A DNA stretch of 64,000 nucleotides from contig CAMBXL010000003.1 of assembly GCA_945871905.1 (NCBI GenBank), forward strand, positions 1 through 64,000, in the 5' to 3' direction. Both the position numbers and the translations under genes were made by a program. Every line of letters starts with the position of its first letter. The stretch's first letter is position 1. This document shows positions 36,966 to 45,596 of this stretch, piece after piece. The notes under the pieces are model-generated. The model did no database searches and was not told where the DNA came from. It saw only the letters and a list, made by a program, of their open reading frames with translations. This DNA is from Chitinophaga pinensis. Its GTDB lineage: Bacteria; Bacteroidota; Bacteroidia; NS11-12g; UBA955.

Positions 36966-38282
36966 CTATGGATTAACGACAGTTCCCATTAAATCAAATG
37001 ATTCTGCTGAGGTGATTAAAACGTTGGCAAAATCACCAATTTTGACATACTGATTTTTGGCTTCAACCAAAACCTCATTGTCCACTTCGGGTGAATCTGC
37101 TTCTGTTCTACCTATAAAATACTCCCCTTCTTTTCTGTCAAATAACACCTTTAAAGTAGTTCCAACCTTTAGTTTATTTTTTTCAAGAGAAATTTCTTCT
37201 TGAATGGCCATTATTTCTGCCGCTCTAGTTTTTTTAATATGTTCAGGCACATCATCTTCGAATGAATGGGCGTGTGTATTTTCCTCGTGCGAATAAGTAA
37301 ACACACCAAGTCTGTCAAACTGAAAATCTTTAACAAACTGCTTTAACTCTTCAAAATCTTCTTCTGTCTCGCCTGGGTGACCAACCAACAAAGTTGTTCT
37401 TAATGAAATTCCTTGTACTTTTTCTTTTATTTCATTGAGCACCTCGTATGTTTTTCTTTTGGTAATACCTCTTCGCATTTTTTTCAAAACATTGTCTGAA
37501 ATATGCTGAACTGGCATGTCCAAATATTTGCAAATAGTTTGCTTAGAAGCCATTACAGGCAATATTTCGGAAGGAAACTGTGATGGATAAGCGTAGTGTA
37601 AACGAATCCATTCAATACCCTCAACTTCTGACAAGGCTTCCAATAATTCTTTCAACTTTCTTTCTCCATACAAATCAATACCATAATAAGTACTGTCTTG
37701 TGCAATTAGCATCAACTCTTTTGTTCCGTTTTTGGCTAAATTTTGAGCTTCAGTTACCACTTGTTCAATGGATTTACTCACGTGTTTTCCTCTCATTAAA
37801 GGGATAGCACAAAACGAGCAGGGTCTGTTACAACCTTCACTTATTTTTAAATAAGCAAAGTGTTGCGGTGTAGTGGTGAGTCTTTCTCCTATTAGTTCAT
37901 GTTTATAGTCTGCTCCTAATGTTTTCAACAAATTAGGTAATTCCAAAGTACCAAAATAGGCATCAACTTGAGGAATTTCATTTTCTAATTCGTCTTTATA
38001 TCGGTGAGACAAGCAACCTGTTACATACAATTTATCTATTCTACCTGCTTCTTTTTCATCAACATATTGGAGAATAGTGTCTATACTTTCTTGTTTGGCA
38101 TTGTCTATAAATCCGCAAGTATTGATAACAATAATATTGGCATCATCTTTTTCGGACTCGTGAGTGGCTTCCATGTCATTGCCTTTGAGTTGACTTAACA
38201 GAACTTCGCTATCGACCAAATTTTTACTACACCCAAGTGTAATTATATTTATTTTATTTTGCTTTAAAGATTTTGTTTTCAT
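36966..38282 (-). CDS. rimO: ribosomal protein S12 methylthiotransferase
   Basis: Radical-SAM enzyme that adds a methylthio group to an Asp of ribosomal protein S12. 438 residues: N-terminal cluster domain with Cys18, Cys56 and Cys90 (TLGCSKNLVDSEVL, NTCGFI, TGCLS), radical-SAM Cys151, Cys155 and Cys158 (CNRPCSFCAIPLMRGKH), and a C-terminal TRAM domain. TLGCSKN with the S12-type AIPLMRGK separates it from MiaB. The ATG at 38282 lies one base after the ftsY stop; an in-frame TTG upstream is less likely. Confidence 0.97.
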   Translation of the reverse strand: MKTKSLKQNKINIITLGCSKNLVDSEVLLSQLKGNDMEATHESEKDDANIIVINTCGFIDNAKQESIDTILQYVDEKEAGRIDKLYVTGCLSHRYKDELENEIPQVDAYFGTLELPNLLKTLGADYKHELIGERLTTTPQHFAYLKISEGCNRPCSFCAIPLMRGKHVSKSIEQVVTEAQNLAKNGTKELMLIAQDSTYYGIDLYGERKLKELLEALSEVEGIEWIRLHYAYPSQFPSEILPVMASKQTICKYLDMPVQHISDNVLKKMRRGITKRKTYEVLNEIKEKVQGISLRTTLLVGHPGETEEDFEELKQFVKDFQFDRLGVFTYSHEENTHAHSFEDDVPEHIKKTRAAEIMAIQEEISLEKNKLKVGTTLKVLFDRKEGEYFIGRTEADSPEVDNEVLVEAKNQYVKIGDFANVLITSAESFDLMGTVVNP

Positions 38283-38283
38283 T

Positions 38284-39252
38284 TTACACTTCAAATAAAG
38301 AATCTACAAAAGACTTAGCATTAAACAATTGAATGTCTTGCATTCCTTCACCAACACCAATTACTCTAACTGGAATTTTAAACTGGTCGCTTATACCAAT
38401 AACGACACCCCCTTTAGCTGTACCATCTAATTTGGTTAGTGCAAGAGAACTTACTTCAGTTGCAGCTGTAAATTGTTTGGCTTGTTCAAAAGCATTTTGC
38501 CCAGTGGAGGCGTCTAACACGAGCATTACTTCATTAGGAGCGTAGTCGTATATTTTTGACATTACTCTTTTTATTTTGCTTAGCTCGTTCATCAAATTCA
38601 CTTTATTATGCAGTCTTCCTGCGGTATCAACAATAACGACGTCATATTGTTCATTTTTTGCCATTTGCAGTGCATCAAAAGCCACAGCAGAGGGATCGGT
38701 ATTCATCCCTTTAGCAAAAAAACCACACCCTACCCTTTGACTCCAAATTTCTAATTGATCCACGGCACCTGCTCTAAAAGTATCAGCAGCTACCAACAAA
38801 ACCTTGTTTCCGTTTTTCACAAATTGATTGGCCATTTTACCAATAGTGGTTGTTTTACCAACCCCATTAACACCAACAACCATTAGGATGAATGGCTTAA
38901 CTTGACTGCTCACAGTAAAGTCAAAATCAGGTGTTTTTTTATTTTCAGTTAGTAAAAGATTAATTTCATCTCTTAAGATAGAGTGCAATTCGGCCGTGTT
39001 TAAGTATTTATCTTGTTTAACTCTGGTCTCTATTCTTTCAATAATTTTAATAGTGGTAGAAATACCCACATCGCTAGAAACCAAAATTTCCTCCAATTCA
39101 TCTAAAAAGGAGGCATCCACAGTTGATTTTCCAGCAACTGCTTTGGAGAGCTTTGTAAAAAAATTATCTTTCGTTTTTTCAAGTCCTTTCGAAATTTCAG
39201 GCGTTTGAGCCTCAACTTTTTTATTGGATTTGAAAATATCAAATATTGACAT
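38284..39252 (-). CDS. ftsY: signal recognition particle receptor
   Basis: GTPase that docks SRP-ribosome complexes at the inner membrane. 322 residues: short charged N-terminus, N domain (about 30-110), then G domain with P-loop GVNGVGKT (127-134), DTFRAGAVDQLEIW, DTAGRLHNKVNLM, TKLDGTAKGG and the GVGEGMQDIQLFN end. It lacks the long acidic A domain of E. coli FtsY, as usual outside Proteobacteria. First gene of an operon with rimO and bshC. Confidence 0.98.
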   Translation of the reverse strand: MSIFDIFKSNKKVEAQTPEISKGLEKTKDNFFTKLSKAVAGKSTVDASFLDELEEILVSSDVGISTTIKIIERIETRVKQDKYLNTAELHSILRDEINLLLTENKKTPDFDFTVSSQVKPFILMVVGVNGVGKTTTIGKMANQFVKNGNKVLLVAADTFRAGAVDQLEIWSQRVGCGFFAKGMNTDPSAVAFDALQMAKNEQYDVVIVDTAGRLHNKVNLMNELSKIKRVMSKIYDYAPNEVMLVLDASTGQNAFEQAKQFTAATEVSSLALTKLDGTAKGGVVIGISDQFKIPVRVIGVGEGMQDIQLFNAKSFVDSLFEV

Positions 39253-39274
39253 TTAGTTTATTGATTAAATGGTA

Positions 39275-39300
39275 AAAAAAAAGCCCCCGTTTCCGGAGGC
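39275..39300 (-). terminator. terminator of the rpmB-rpmG-DUF4295 operon
   Basis: Arms 39283-39289 and 39294-39300 with a four-base loop. The stem has one G-U pair when read as minus-strand RNA but a C-A mismatch on the plus strand, and a nine-A tract precedes it, so it works on the minus strand. Confidence 0.85.
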
Positions 39301-39321
39301 AATCTAAATATTATTTGTTTA

Positions 39322-39474
39322 TTATTTATTAAAATAAGTTTTCGCTTCCTCTCCAGTGATGATATCTTCCTTGAAAGAATAAGCACCGTTCTTGGATTTT
39401 ACTGCTTTGAAAACTTTAACAAAGTCTTTACCTTCTCCTGCTTTTTTTAATGTTGCAACAACTTTCTTTGCCAT
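39322..39474 (-). CDS. DUF4295 family protein
   Basis: A 50-residue basic protein (MAKKVVATLKKAGEGKDFVK...AYSFKEDIITGEEAKTYF) of the Bacteroidota-specific DUF4295 family, always seen near L33. Its start, composition and position suggest a ribosome-associated role, but that is inference. Begins seven bases after rpmG. Confidence 0.9.
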   Translation of the reverse strand: MAKKVVATLKKAGEGKDFVKVFKAVKSKNGAYSFKEDIITGEEAKTYFNK

Positions 39475-39481
39475 AATTTAA

Positions 39482-39664
39482 TTATTTAATTTCTTTGTGA
39501 ACGGTTACTTTTTTCATGAAAGGATTGTATTTTTTCAATTCAATTCTTTCAGTTGTATTTTTTTTGTTTTTAGTTGTAATATATCTGCTCATACCTGGTA
39601 CATCCGAATTTTTTTGTTCGGTGCATTCTAATATTACTTGTATGCGATTGCCTTTTTTTGCCAT
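39482..39664 (-). CDS. rpmG: 50S ribosomal protein L33
   Basis: 60-residue large-subunit protein: [40 protein letters not shown] and a KVTVHKEIK end are typical. It has a single Cys in place of the zinc-ribbon pairs, so it is the zinc-independent form. Two bases after rpmB. Confidence 0.97.
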   Translation of the reverse strand: MAKKGNRIQVILECTEQKNSDVPGMSRYITTKNKKNTTERIELKKYNPFMKKVTVHKEIK

Positions 39665-39666
39665 GA

Positions 39667-39900
39667 TTATATTGTTCCTTTCTTGAATACTCTGTTTAAT
39701 GCTTCGGTAATGCCTATTTTGTTAATAGTTCTAATGGTTGAAGCAGATACTTTAAGGGTAATCCACTCTGCTGTTTCAGGTATAAAAAATCTTTTCTCAT
39801 GCAAATTTGGGTAAAACCTACGTTTAGTTTTACGGTTACTATGAGACACATTATTACCTGCTAACGCCTTTTTTCCTGATAAATCACAAACTCTTGACAT
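39667..39900 (-). CDS. rpmB: 50S ribosomal protein L28
   Basis: 77-residue large-subunit protein: [33 protein letters not shown] and [16 protein letters not shown] are diagnostic. Only one N-terminal Cys, so no zinc-binding set. First gene of the operon; a TACATTTG promoter box is 19 bases upstream. Confidence 0.97.
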   Translation of the reverse strand: MSRVCDLSGKKALAGNNVSHSNRKTKRRFYPNLHEKRFFIPETAEWITLKVSASTIRTINKIGITEALNRVFKKGTI

Positions 39901-39919
39901 ACGTTTTAAATTGGGAGTG

Positions 39920-39927
39920 CAAATGTA
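39920..39927 (-). promoter_or_regulatory. -7 promoter element of rpmB
   Basis: Minus strand TACATTTG, an exact TAnnTTTG match. Confidence 0.65.
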
Positions 39928-39991
39928 GTGAATAAATTGTCAATTATCCAAATTGTTTAGTAAAAAAAACTATTTATTTATAAAATAGCCC

Positions 39992-41167
39992 CTAATTTTG
40001 TGGATATAGCAGATATTTCGACCTTATTTCTTTATAAATATTTAATTCCTGTTTCCAAGATTGTCTAATTTCATAGACAGATTTACCTTCTATTATTTGA
40101 TTTCTTAGTTTATTTGTACCCGCTAATTTGTCAAAAAAACCATTTTTAATGAAAAAATTTTCTGGATCTTTGGAATAGTAATAACTCATAATTAATGGAT
40201 TTAAGTTCAACTCACTTTGTTCAAAGTGTCTTTTTTCACCATACAATGTCATGTCAAAACCAATACATGTATCATTTAAAAATTTGGGGGTTTCTGCAAC
40301 CCCTTTAATACTTCTGGGCACAAATTTGTAATTCCCAAACCCTAAATCAGGTGAACCAAAGCATTGGTAAGCCTTAACTGTTCCCTGACCTATACTTACA
40401 ACAGTTCCTTCAAAAAGGCCTATACTTGGGTATAAGTATATGGCACTTTGAGACATGAGGTTAGGCGATGGTTTTATGGGCAATTGATAAGGAGTTTGGT
40501 GGGTATAATTGGCCACTTTTACAACCTGTAATGAACAATTTAATCCTCCTTGCAACCATTTTTCGCCATTTATCATTTGCGCTAACTCACCTACTGTACA
40601 ACCGTGTACCAAAGGAATCGAGTGCATTCCAACAAAACTTTGAAACTCTTTTTGTAATACAGGTCCATCCACATAATGTCCATTTGGATTGGGTCGGTCT
40701 AATACTATTAATGGAGTGTTTAATTCGGCACAAGTTTCCATTACATAGTGCATTGTGCTGATGTAAGTATAAAAACGAACCCCCACATCTTGAATATCAA
40801 AAATGACATATTCTACATTTTGCATATCCTCTCTTGTGGGTTTTTTGTGGCTGCCGTATAAGGAAATTATTTTTATTCCGGTTTTGGCATCAATGTCGCT
40901 ATTGACGTGTGTACCTGCGCTTTTATCACCTCTAAAACCATGTTCAGGCGCAAAAATACAAGTAACTTGAATCCCCAAATTCATTAATGAATCAACCAAA
41001 TGGGTTTGGTTAATCAAACTAGTATGATTAACCACTAATGCCACTTTTTTACCCTGTATGAAGGGCAGATATAACTTAAATTGTGAAGCTCCGGATAAAA
41101 CTTGCGCACTAGAAAGCTTAGCTAATAGAAAAAAAAATGAAAATAAAATATTTTTGATTTTGCGCAT
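39992..41167 (-). CDS. namZ: DUF1343 protein, NamZ-type exo-beta-N-acetylmuramidase
   Basis: Exported glycosidase that removes terminal MurNAc from peptidoglycan fragments, for cell-wall recycling. 391 residues: signal peptide ending LSSAQ, then KKVALVVNHTSLIN, FAPEHGFRGDKSAGTHVNSDIDAKTGIKIISLYG, IFDIQDVGVRFYTYISTMHYVMET, VLDRPNPNGHYVDGPVL and SPNLMSQSAIYLYPSIGLFEGTVVSIGQGT. All are hallmark DUF1343 sequences. Confidence 0.92.
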   Translation of the reverse strand: MRKIKNILFSFFFLLAKLSSAQVLSGASQFKLYLPFIQGKKVALVVNHTSLINQTHLVDSLMNLGIQVTCIFAPEHGFRGDKSAGTHVNSDIDAKTGIKIISLYGSHKKPTREDMQNVEYVIFDIQDVGVRFYTYISTMHYVMETCAELNTPLIVLDRPNPNGHYVDGPVLQKEFQSFVGMHSIPLVHGCTVGELAQMINGEKWLQGGLNCSLQVVKVANYTHQTPYQLPIKPSPNLMSQSAIYLYPSIGLFEGTVVSIGQGTVKAYQCFGSPDLGFGNYKFVPRSIKGVAETPKFLNDTCIGFDMTLYGEKRHFEQSELNLNPLIMSYYYSKDPENFFIKNGFFDKLAGTNKLRNQIIEGKSVYEIRQSWKQELNIYKEIRSKYLLYPQN

Positions 41168-41596
41168 ACAATTCTACAAATAAAACGACCAATAAAACTA
41201 AATTCTACTTAAAAATACCAGTATTTTGAGTACCGTTCTTAATTTTATAACTTCCATTTTATGCTTCATTGAATATCGAATCGTTACTATTTATAAGGTC
41301 TATAAAAACCAAATCTTAACACATCAAAAGTAAGTGAGTATTTCAAATTAAACCTAACAGTGTTTTGGTTTTTTTTACACCTTATAGTAACAAAAACAAT
41401 AAGAATACCACAATTTAAATAAATGCGTCTTTTCAATTAAGTTTATATTATGTTTACTTATAATCACTTAAGCTTTTAAAATAGGACAATTTTACCATGT
41501 AAAATCACTCTTTTTTTATTGTCTATTTTAATAGAATAAACAACATAAAACAAGAACTAATCAACTGATATTTAACAATACACAGCTCATATAGAA
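41168..41596. other. gene-free AT-rich interval
   Basis: 429 bases with no reading frame of note. It may hold the namZ promoter at its left end (minus strand tcgttttatttg). No continuation of the propeller fragment to the right could be read in any minus-strand frame. I see no tRNA or clear hairpin cluster. Confidence 0.6.
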
Positions 41597-42271
41597 CTAA
41601 AATTGGTTGAAAAAATTAGTATTTTTAATTTTCAATATTTGTCCATTGAGCAAATCAACCCTTCCTGAATTAAAGGCTGTAAAGACATTTCCGAAATTAT
41701 CACACTCCATGCTTTGAAACCAATTTTTATACACAAAGACGGTTCTTGAAAGTTTGCCTTTTTTAATTTGAGTCAGATAGCCGTTTGACGGAAAATAATA
41801 AACAATGTTGTCAGTGGTTTTGCATAACCTATGCACGAAACCCAGTTTTTTATTTACATTTAAAAAAGTAAATTTGTAATTACTAGTATTAATTATAACA
41901 ATACCAGAGTCCGGAGAAGCCCAAACTTCATATTCAATATTAATGATTGACTTATATGCTTGCCATTTTAACTTTATTGGGCTATTGGTAGTAAAATTGA
42001 GAAATTGATAGGAGTCAAATTTTGAAATCCCATTTAATGTAGCCATCCACAAAAAACCCTTTTGGTCGAAAACCATTTCCTTAACCCAATTGTCTGGCAA
42101 CCCGTTGTCTATTTTGTATTTATTGCACTTAAAATGCAAAGGCGTATTATTCGCACTTAAATGCCCCATTAATACAAAATAAAGAATGAAAAATAAAGTT
42201 ACTCTTGCCAAAATGTACCCCTTAGAAAGAAAAGTGTTGCAATTCACTTGTTTTTCACTTCTTAAATTCAT
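41597..42271 (-). CDS. truncated two-component-regulator propeller fragment
   Basis: A 224-residue protein with a signal anchor (about 22-42) and the N-terminal segment of Reg_prop sensors: YKIDNGLPDNWVKEMVFDQKGFLWMATLNGISKFDSYQFLNF. Two or three further blades are weakly visible (GFVHRLCKTTDNIVYYFPSNGYL). Full sensors of this kind carry 14 blades, a YYY domain and a kinase or HTH part in about 900 or more residues, all missing here. It is either a gene remnant with an early stop or a short exported relative. Confidence 0.6.
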   Translation of the reverse strand: MNLRSEKQVNCNTFLSKGYILARVTLFFILYFVLMGHLSANNTPLHFKCNKYKIDNGLPDNWVKEMVFDQKGFLWMATLNGISKFDSYQFLNFTTNSPIKLKWQAYKSIINIEYEVWASPDSGIVIINTSNYKFTFLNVNKKLGFVHRLCKTTDNIVYYFPSNGYLTQIKKGKLSRTVFVYKNWFQSMECDNFGNVFTAFNSGRVDLLNGQILKIKNTNFFNQF

Positions 42272-42341
42272 AATAAATTAACTCATAAAAAGCAACAAAA
42301 TGAAAACATTTAACACCTTAAGTGAATATATAATACCGCCT

Positions 42342-42947
42342 TTAAACTTGATAAGGCACTCTTAAGGAGATAGATTTACCCAAAGTAATTTCATCTGCAA
42401 ACTCCAATTCACTTCCAATTGAAATTCCTTTGCTTATGGTACTGATTTGAACCGAAGCTGTTTTAAGTTTTCTTGCAATATAAAAAGTGGTGGTATCGCC
42501 TTCCACATTTGGATTTAATGCGATGATTACTTCTTCAAAATGTCCATTTTCAATTCGAGTCACCAATGAATTAATGTTAAGCGAATCGGGACCAACACCA
42601 TCCATAGGGGCTATAACGCCTCCTAATACATGATACAACCCATTGAATTGAGCTGTGTTTTCTATCGCCATTACATCTTGCATGTCTTCTACTACACACA
42701 ATTGTCTGTGATTACGATTTGGCGACTTACAGATATTACAAACCTCTTCATCACTGATGTTGTGACAAACACGACATGACTTTAAAGTAGTTTTTAGTAA
42801 CATCAATGACTCTGCCAACTGATTAACTTCCTCTTTGGGCCTTTTAAGTAAAAAAACAACCATCCTTAATGCACTTCGCGTACCAATTCCAGGGAAACCC
42901 GACAAGGCTTTTACTGCATTTTCAATTATTTTGGATGAATAGTTCAA
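42342..42947 (-). CDS. recR: recombination protein RecR
   Basis: Works with RecO and RecF to load RecA at gaps. 201 residues: helix-hairpin-helix (ALSGFPGIGTRSALRMV), a four-Cys zinc finger (Cys58, Cys61, Cys70, Cys73), and a Toprim domain (LCVVEDMQDVMAIENT, YHVLGGVIAPMDGVGPDSL). The start is TTG at 42947: the protein's conserved N-terminus begins there, and an in-frame stop lies shortly upstream with no ATG in between. Confidence 0.96.
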   Translation of the reverse strand: MNYSSKIIENAVKALSGFPGIGTRSALRMVVFLLKRPKEEVNQLAESLMLLKTTLKSCRVCHNISDEEVCNICKSPNRNHRQLCVVEDMQDVMAIENTAQFNGLYHVLGGVIAPMDGVGPDSLNINSLVTRIENGHFEEVIIALNPNVEGDTTTFYIARKLKTASVQISTISKGISIGSELEFADEITLGKSISLRVPYQV

Positions 42948-43146
42948 TTGGTATGCAAAGAAACAAAAAAATCACAGATAAATTTATCTTTTGATAACTG
43001 AATTAAGAACATGCTAGACTTACTTAAGAAACTTAATCTATAAGTAAAAATGAATACAAAAATCTTTGTATCTATATTTTAAGACAAAGAATTACATGTA
43101 TTAATTGTCTTGTGAACTGATATACCTCTTTTAAATGATAATTCCT

Positions 43147-43154
43147 TAAATTTG
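43147..43154 (+). promoter_or_regulatory. -7 promoter element of the yqeY-type gene
   Basis: TAAATTTG, an exact TAnnTTTG match, 18 bases before the ATG at 43173. Confidence 0.65.
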
Positions 43155-43172
43155 CAGTATAAAATAACAACA

Positions 43173-43625
43173 ATGAACTTAGTAGAAAAAATAAATAAAG
43201 ACTTAATCGACGCGATGAAAGCGAAAGATGAAATTCGTTTAAGAGCCATTCGTGCTATGAAATCAGCCTTTTTAATTGCTGGAACAGAAACAGGCAATAA
43301 GGACATTAATGACGAAATAGCGATGAAAGCTATGATGAAAATGGCCAAACAACGTAAAGACAGTATTGAAATTTTTGAAAAAGAAAACCGCAATGACTTA
43401 GCGCAAAAAGAAAAAGAAGAATTGAGCGTTATTGAAACCTATTTACCAAAAGCAATGAGTGAAAGCGAACTTATAGATGCCCTAAAACTTATAATCGCCG
43501 AAGTAGGTGCCAATGGCATGCAAGAAGTTGGTAAAATAATGCCCGTTGCTATGAAAAACCTAGCAGGAAAAACCGATGGGAAATCAATAAATGTAGCCCT
43601 TAAAAAAATCTTTGATAACAATTAA
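43173..43625 (+). CDS. GatB/YqeY domain protein
   Basis: A 150-residue helical protein related to the tail domain of the aspartyl/glutamyl-tRNA amidotransferase B subunit. LVEKINKDLIDAMKAKDEIRLRAIRAMKSAF, AKQRKDSIEIFEKENRNDLAQKEKEEL, YLPKAMSESEL, MQEVGKIMPVAMKNLAGKTDGK and the C-terminal VALKKIF match. It probably binds RNA or tRNA; no enzyme activity is known. The ATG at 43173 replaces an in-frame TTG inside the -7 box. Confidence 0.94.
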   Translation: MNLVEKINKDLIDAMKAKDEIRLRAIRAMKSAFLIAGTETGNKDINDEIAMKAMMKMAKQRKDSIEIFEKENRNDLAQKEKEELSVIETYLPKAMSESELIDALKLIIAEVGANGMQEVGKIMPVAMKNLAGKTDGKSINVALKKIFDNN

Positions 43626-43636
43626 AATCATTTATT

Positions 43637-43644
43637 TATCTTTG
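43637..43644 (+). promoter_or_regulatory. -7 promoter element of the 43672 lipoprotein gene
   Basis: TATCTTTG, an exact TAnnTTTG match, 27 bases before the ATG. Confidence 0.6.
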
Positions 43645-43671
43645 TTACTTAATTATTAAAATAATAACACC

Positions 43672-44202
43672 ATGAAACAACTTTTTTTAAATACCAGTCT
43701 AATCCTCTTTATTAGTGTGTTGACTATGGGTGGATGTCTTGAAAAATTAACAAGCATTAACTTTGATTACACCACTGAAGCAACTCTTTCTGTCGAAGCT
43801 ATCGAAGCTCCTGGTGAGTATGTGATAGGAGAATCTGTTTTAACGTCTTCGTTAAAACAAGAACTCGAAAAAAACAATACTTCGCTCGACTTATTGGATG
43901 AATTAACCCTTCGTTCTGCTAAAGTGAGTATTACTGACTCAACCTTAAATTTCAATTCTATTGAAAAAATAGAGTTATACATTGCAGCAGATGGAAATCC
44001 TGAAGTGCTTATTGCTTCAAAAAATCCAGTTTTAGACGATCAAAACAATTTGACTTTAACTGTTAATAGTAATGAAAATTTGGCCAATTATATTAAAGCC
44101 ACTACATTTACTTACAGAGTTAAAGGAGTAAGTTCAGGACCAATTCCTGCTATGGATTTAAAAGCAGATGTTGTTTGGACTATTAAAGCAAGTGCTAAAT
44201 AA
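43672..44202 (+). CDS. lipoprotein of unknown function
   Basis: A 176-residue exported protein: lipid signal MKQLFLNTSLILFISVLTMGGC (Cys22), then an all-beta-looking body (ATLSVEAIEAPGEYVIGES, LTVNSNENLANYIKATTFTYRVKG) that could be an immunoglobulin-like fold. No family recognised. It has its own promoter and ends at the terminator at 44223-44255. Confidence 0.75.
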   Translation: MKQLFLNTSLILFISVLTMGGCLEKLTSINFDYTTEATLSVEAIEAPGEYVIGESVLTSSLKQELEKNNTSLDLLDELTLRSAKVSITDSTLNFNSIEKIELYIAADGNPEVLIASKNPVLDDQNNLTLTVNSNENLANYIKATTFTYRVKGVSSGPIPAMDLKADVVWTIKASAK

Positions 44203-44222
44203 AACCTAATTGATATTCAACG

Positions 44223-44255
44223 AAAAACCTCCTTTCAGACAGGGAGGTTTTTTTT
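44223..44255. terminator. bidirectional hairpin terminator
   Basis: Arms aaaaacctcc (44223-44232) and its complement (44243-44252) followed by T's, between two convergent genes. It overlaps the last bases of the PAP2 gene. Confidence 0.8.
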
Positions 44256-44997
44256 ATTTATTCACTTTATGGAGCTTGTGCATTGTAAAAGAAGAAGCAA
44301 AGCCAACTAAATAACCACAAATAACATCACTCGGGTAATGCTTACCAGCTTTTACCCTAAGAATTGCCTCCACAGCTGGTAATGCAAAAGCACCAGTCCA
44401 CAATGCATAATTAGGTTTGTTAGGTGCATTATAAGTTTGGTATGCATAAGCAAAACTAAAACTCAGTGAAGAAACTGTTGTAGTATGTGCTGAAAAAAAT
44501 GACATTCTACTGTCAGACTTCATTTTTTTAGACATTTCTACCTCCGGATTATAAACAAGAGGCCGAGGTCTAAGTGTGAGTTTGAAGCTGTTTGATAATG
44601 CTTGAGATAACAATAAACTTTGAAAAGCGACACCAGCAATAGGAAAAACATTTTCTTTGCTATTTTTATCAAAACAGAAATACAAAAACATCAATCCACT
44701 TCCTACGGCTACTCCATCGCTGGTTCGTGCAATTGTGGGATTCCATTGATAAGTTGCAATTCTATCAAATCGATTGACATTATTTCTATTAAGACTCAAA
44801 ATATAATTTTCTGAAAGTGGTTTAACTTGATTTTGTAAATAAAAAGAAGACCCTAAAAAACCTGCAGATATTGCCCCTAAGTATGGATCAAATTTTTTGT
44901 ATGAATATTTATATTGAGCAGCAATATTTGTCGAACATAAAAAAAAGCCATATATTAATAATGGCTTTAGTTTATAAATTTTTTTTAAGAAACCCAT
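44254..44997 (-). CDS. PAP2 superfamily phosphatase
   Basis: Membrane-associated acid phosphatase-like protein of 247 residues, probably acting on lipid phosphates in the envelope. Signal peptide ends NIAAQ. The three PAP2 motifs are complete: KLTLRPRP (139-146), SFFSAHT (166-172) with His171, and RVKAGKHYPSD (214-224) with His220 and Asp224. The start overlaps the iscA stop by one base, so it is the last gene of the isc transcript. Confidence 0.92.
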   Translation of the reverse strand: MGFLKKIYKLKPLLIYGFFLCSTNIAAQYKYSYKKFDPYLGAISAGFLGSSFYLQNQVKPLSENYILSLNRNNVNRFDRIATYQWNPTIARTSDGVAVGSGLMFLYFCFDKNSKENVFPIAGVAFQSLLLSQALSNSFKLTLRPRPLVYNPEVEMSKKMKSDSRMSFFSAHTTTVSSLSFSFAYAYQTYNAPNKPNYALWTGAFALPAVEAILRVKAGKHYPSDVICGYLVGFASSFTMHKLHKVNK

Positions 44998-45332
44998 TAT
45001 ACCGCAAAACTTTCACCACAGCCACAGGTTCTTTTGGCATTAGGATTGATAAAATTAAATCCTTTACCATTTAATCCATCCGTAAAATCTAATTCTGTTC
45101 CTGCCAAATACAAGTAACTTTTTAAATCACAAACTACTTTAATTGAATTTGTAATAAATTCTTGGTCTCCATCTTTTGGCTCGTTGTCAAAATCTAAATC
45201 ATAACTTAAACCACTGCAACCGCCCCCTTTTACCGAAACCCTTACAAAATAATCTGGACCCATATTTTCTTGACTCATCAACTGTTTAACTTTGCCAAGT
45301 GCTCTATCTGTTATTGTTATATCTGCTGACAT
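44997..45332 (-). CDS. iscA: HesB/IscA-type iron-sulfur assembly protein
   Basis: A-type Fe-S carrier of 111 residues with the three cluster Cys: Cys39 (GGGCSGLSYDLDF), Cys103 and Cys105 (RTCGCGESF). YFVRVSVKGGG and NPNAKRTCGCG are family-typical. It lies 264 bases downstream of iscU on the same strand; the gap holds the CCTAA tract and no gene. It overlaps the PAP2 gene by one base. Confidence 0.94.
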   Translation of the reverse strand: MSADITITDRALGKVKQLMSQENMGPDYFVRVSVKGGGCSGLSYDLDFDNEPKDGDQEFITNSIKVVCDLKSYLYLAGTELDFTDGLNGKGFNFINPNAKRTCGCGESFAV

Positions 45333-45548
45333 AATTTATTTTATATTTTATAATTTTTGATTTTATGTGTTACTAATGCTTCGCGGTGGATTTTTTATAA
45401 TTTTAATGGTTCTTCTTAATTGATATTACAATTTTCATTCCATATCTATCAGATTGATTTTAATGTCATCAATTAATCTTTTCGTCCCACAACATTGGTA
45501 ACATTAAGGAAAATTCCTAACCCACTTGCTGAGCCTAGTCAAGGCTAA

Positions 45549-45595
45549 CCCCTAAACCCTAATTCCTAACTCCTAACTCCTAATTCCTAACTCCT
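45549..45595. repeat. CCTAA-type tandem tract next to the iscU stop
   Basis: About six 7-8 base units (cctaactc / cctaattc). On the minus strand it reads as TTAGGA-like, G-rich units beginning one base after the iscU stop codon. A related tract (16747-16778) abuts the ABC-transporter stop in the same orientation. Confidence 0.75.
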
Positions 45596-45596
45596 A

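Noticed and set aside
41168-41596. Possible hidden RNA gene or remains of the propeller sensor
   Set aside because: No T-loop-like GGTTCGAAT motif, no coding continuation and only weak hairpins; reported as empty.
45333-45596. 264-base iscU-iscA gap as a possible small gene
   Set aside because: No frame of use; holds AT-rich sequence and the CCTAA tract only.
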